Program-made: the position numbers and the translations under genes
Notes under the pieces: generated by a model
Database searches by the model: none
What the model was told of the DNA's origin: nothing
The model's input: only the letters and a program-made list of their open reading frames with translations
Source of the DNA: an uncultured Verrucomicrobiales bacterium
Lineage (GTDB): Bacteria > Verrucomicrobiota > Verrucomicrobiia > Verrucomicrobiales > Akkermansiaceae
Reading direction: 5' to 3'
Length of the DNA: 6,928 nucleotides
Assembly: GCA_937969125.1 (NCBI GenBank)
Contig: CALBVA010000277.1
Span: 1 to 6,928, forward strand
Shown here: in pieces, positions 5,993-6,928 of the stretch
Layout of the letters: each line of letters starts with the position of its first letter
How positions within the stretch are numbered: position 1 is the first letter of the stretch

Positions 5993-6298
5993 ATGAGTAA
6001 TTCATGGTCCCGAGTCCTGTTTCAGCTATTCACAATTAATATTATGGGGCTTGCTGTTGTCGGTCCGATTTTGTTCGTAGTCGCTCTTTTCGGTTGGGGT
6101 GGTTATTTGCCAGAGGGTGCTTCGGTAAATATGATGGGACGCCCCGTCGATTCGAATACCGATTATCACGCTTTTTTGGTATCAACTGCGGCATTCAGTC
6201 TAATTGGATGGGTCTATGTGTCGTTGATCATTTCTGGAAGGCTTCGGTTTTTTGGGATAGCAAGAGCAGCAGGAAATCGAAATGTACAACAAGATTAG
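5993..6298 (+). CDS. Small hypothetical protein with two membrane segments
   Basis: This 101-residue protein is not one I recognise. Two hydrophobic stretches suggest membrane helices at about 12-35 (from LFTINIMGL through VVALFGW) and 60-81 (through GWVYVSLII). Between them is a polar loop of about 24 residues (VNMMGRPVDSNTDYH). The tail is basic and polar (GRLRFFGIARAAGNRNVQQ), so by the positive-inside rule both ends are probably cytoplasmic. There is no cleavable-signal pattern. ATG at 5993 is preceded by AGAGAG, a weak ribosome binding site. It is transcribed divergently from arsR and lies 50 bases before the SUKH gene on the same strand, so the two may be co-transcribed. An overlapping alternative frame (6094-6315) has less natural composition. 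The region looks more AT-rich than the arsenic operon, which may mean separate acquisition. Confidence 0.6.
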   Translation: MSNSWSRVLFQLFTINIMGLAVVGPILFVVALFGWGGYLPEGASVNMMGRPVDSNTDYHAFLVSTAAFSLIGWVYVSLIISGRLRFFGIARAAGNRNVQQD

Positions 6299-6348
6299 AT
6301 GAGAAGGCAGAGTGAGTGCGCGAGCGCTCTCTGATACACTACCTTGCT

Positions 6349-6928
6349 ATGAAAAAAGTGACTCTCACACGATACATCGAAGCCTTGAGCGAGATGGGGC
6401 ATCCCGTCGCTAAGCACCTCCGCTCCGGATTGTCTTCTTCAGCAGTTTCTATCTTTGAGGAGGAATCTGGGATTCAGCTTCCCAAGGAAATTAGAGAGTT
6501 GTTTATGGCCTTCGATGGAACCGAATTTCAAGAGGATGTTCTTTTGGGGCACGGTCAATTCATAGTTGGATTCTATCTCATGGCGATAGGTGAGGTGCTC
6601 TCGAACAAGGAGATTATCGACGAGGCTGTTGAGGATTTCTCTCTTTATACTGGAGAGAAACATCCTTTTGAGGGACGTGACATGCTTCCCATCTTGGCCG
6701 ACGATCTCGGTAATTATGTAGTCGTCGACGTATCCACGCAGTCAAAGTACTTTGGATCGATCAGCCTCTTTGATCACGCCGGGGAAAGTCTAATAGACAC
6801 CTTTCCCTCTTTCCAGAAGCTCATCGAGTCGCATTTTGATGCGATTGAGTCTGGAGCCTATAGCTTGTCTGATGAGGGCTACATTGAGGCCGAGTTTGAT
6901 CAGCTTGAGGCAGTCCTCGCTAGACACC
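6349..6928 (+). CDS. SMI1/KNR4 (SUKH) family protein, 3' end cut by window
   Basis: The reading frame is open from ATG 6349 to the window end, giving at least 193 residues. It shows the SMI1/KNR4 (SUKH) fold pattern: an N-terminal helix ending IFEEESGIQLPKEIRELF (35-52) followed by the loop MAFDGTEF (53-60), the central strand pair MLPILADDLGNYVVVDVS (112-129), and the terminal SLFDHAG and TFPSFQKLIESHF (139-163). The acidic tail after 165 continues past the window. SUKH proteins in bacteria are often cytoplasmic immunity proteins that bind and neutralise polymorphic or contact-dependent toxins; others have unrelated roles. No toxin is visible here, so an immunity role is inference. No Shine-Dalgarno precedes the ATG. 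An in-frame GTG at 6316 has AAGG (6304-6307) upstream and would add 11 residues, so the start is uncertain. MKKVTLTRYIEAL looks like a natural N-terminus. Confidence 0.8.
   Translation, partial: MKKVTLTRYIEALSEMGHPVAKHLRSGLSSSAVSIFEEESGIQLPKEIRELFMAFDGTEFQEDVLLGHGQFIVGFYLMAIGEVLSNKEIIDEAVEDFSLYTGEKHPFEGRDMLPILADDLGNYVVVDVSTQSKYFGSISLFDHAGESLIDTFPSFQKLIESHFDAIESGAYSLSDEGYIEAEFDQLEAVLARH

Noticed and set aside
6322..6329. GAGCGCTC palindrome before the SUKH gene
   Set aside because: Eight bases without a loop or T-run is too short to call a terminator or operator.

Overview
The window looks like part of a bacterial chromosome, probably from a Verrucomicrobiota-type organism (inference only). 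The clues are a Tat-exported Gfo/Idh/MocA oxidoreductase of the kind abundant in Verrucomicrobiota and Planctomycetota, moderately high GC in the central genes, and few strong Shine-Dalgarno sequences. There are no rRNA, tRNA, CRISPR or transposase genes.

Layout. Bases 1-569 hold no convincing intact gene. The best content is a reading frame at 201-482 with a good ribosome binding site and one in-frame TAA in the middle, possibly a decayed small gene. Next is tcdA (minus strand, 570-1355), which makes the cyclic form of the t6A tRNA modification. Divergent from it is a tandem-ACT-domain protein (1423-1896), followed 53 bases later on the same strand by the Gfo/Idh/MocA oxidoreductase (1950-3263).

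The central block, on the minus strand, is a compact arsenate-resistance operon in transcription order arsR (5821-5525), an ArsJ-associated glyceraldehyde-3-phosphate dehydrogenase (5506-4505) and arsJ (4498-3260). By the established ArsJ pathway, the dehydrogenase puts arsenate in place of phosphate to make 1-arseno-3-phosphoglycerate, and ArsJ exports this unstable compound. ArsR should keep the operon off until an arsenical binds its cysteines. A perfect 9-6-9 inverted repeat just upstream of arsR, lying over a probable promoter, is the likely operator. No arsenate reductase and no ArsB/Acr3 arsenite pump is encoded here. The last gene, arsJ, converges on the oxidoreductase gene, and their stop codons overlap.

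The right end (5993-6928) appears more AT-rich by eye. It carries an unrecognised small protein with two membrane segments and a SMI1/KNR4 (SUKH) family gene cut off by the window edge. SUKH proteins are often immunity proteins of polymorphic toxin systems, so this edge may belong to an accessory toxin/immunity region, but no toxin is visible. I found no clearly novel system. The most informative points are the arsenate cassette with its operator, the broken frame at 201-482 and the SUKH edge.
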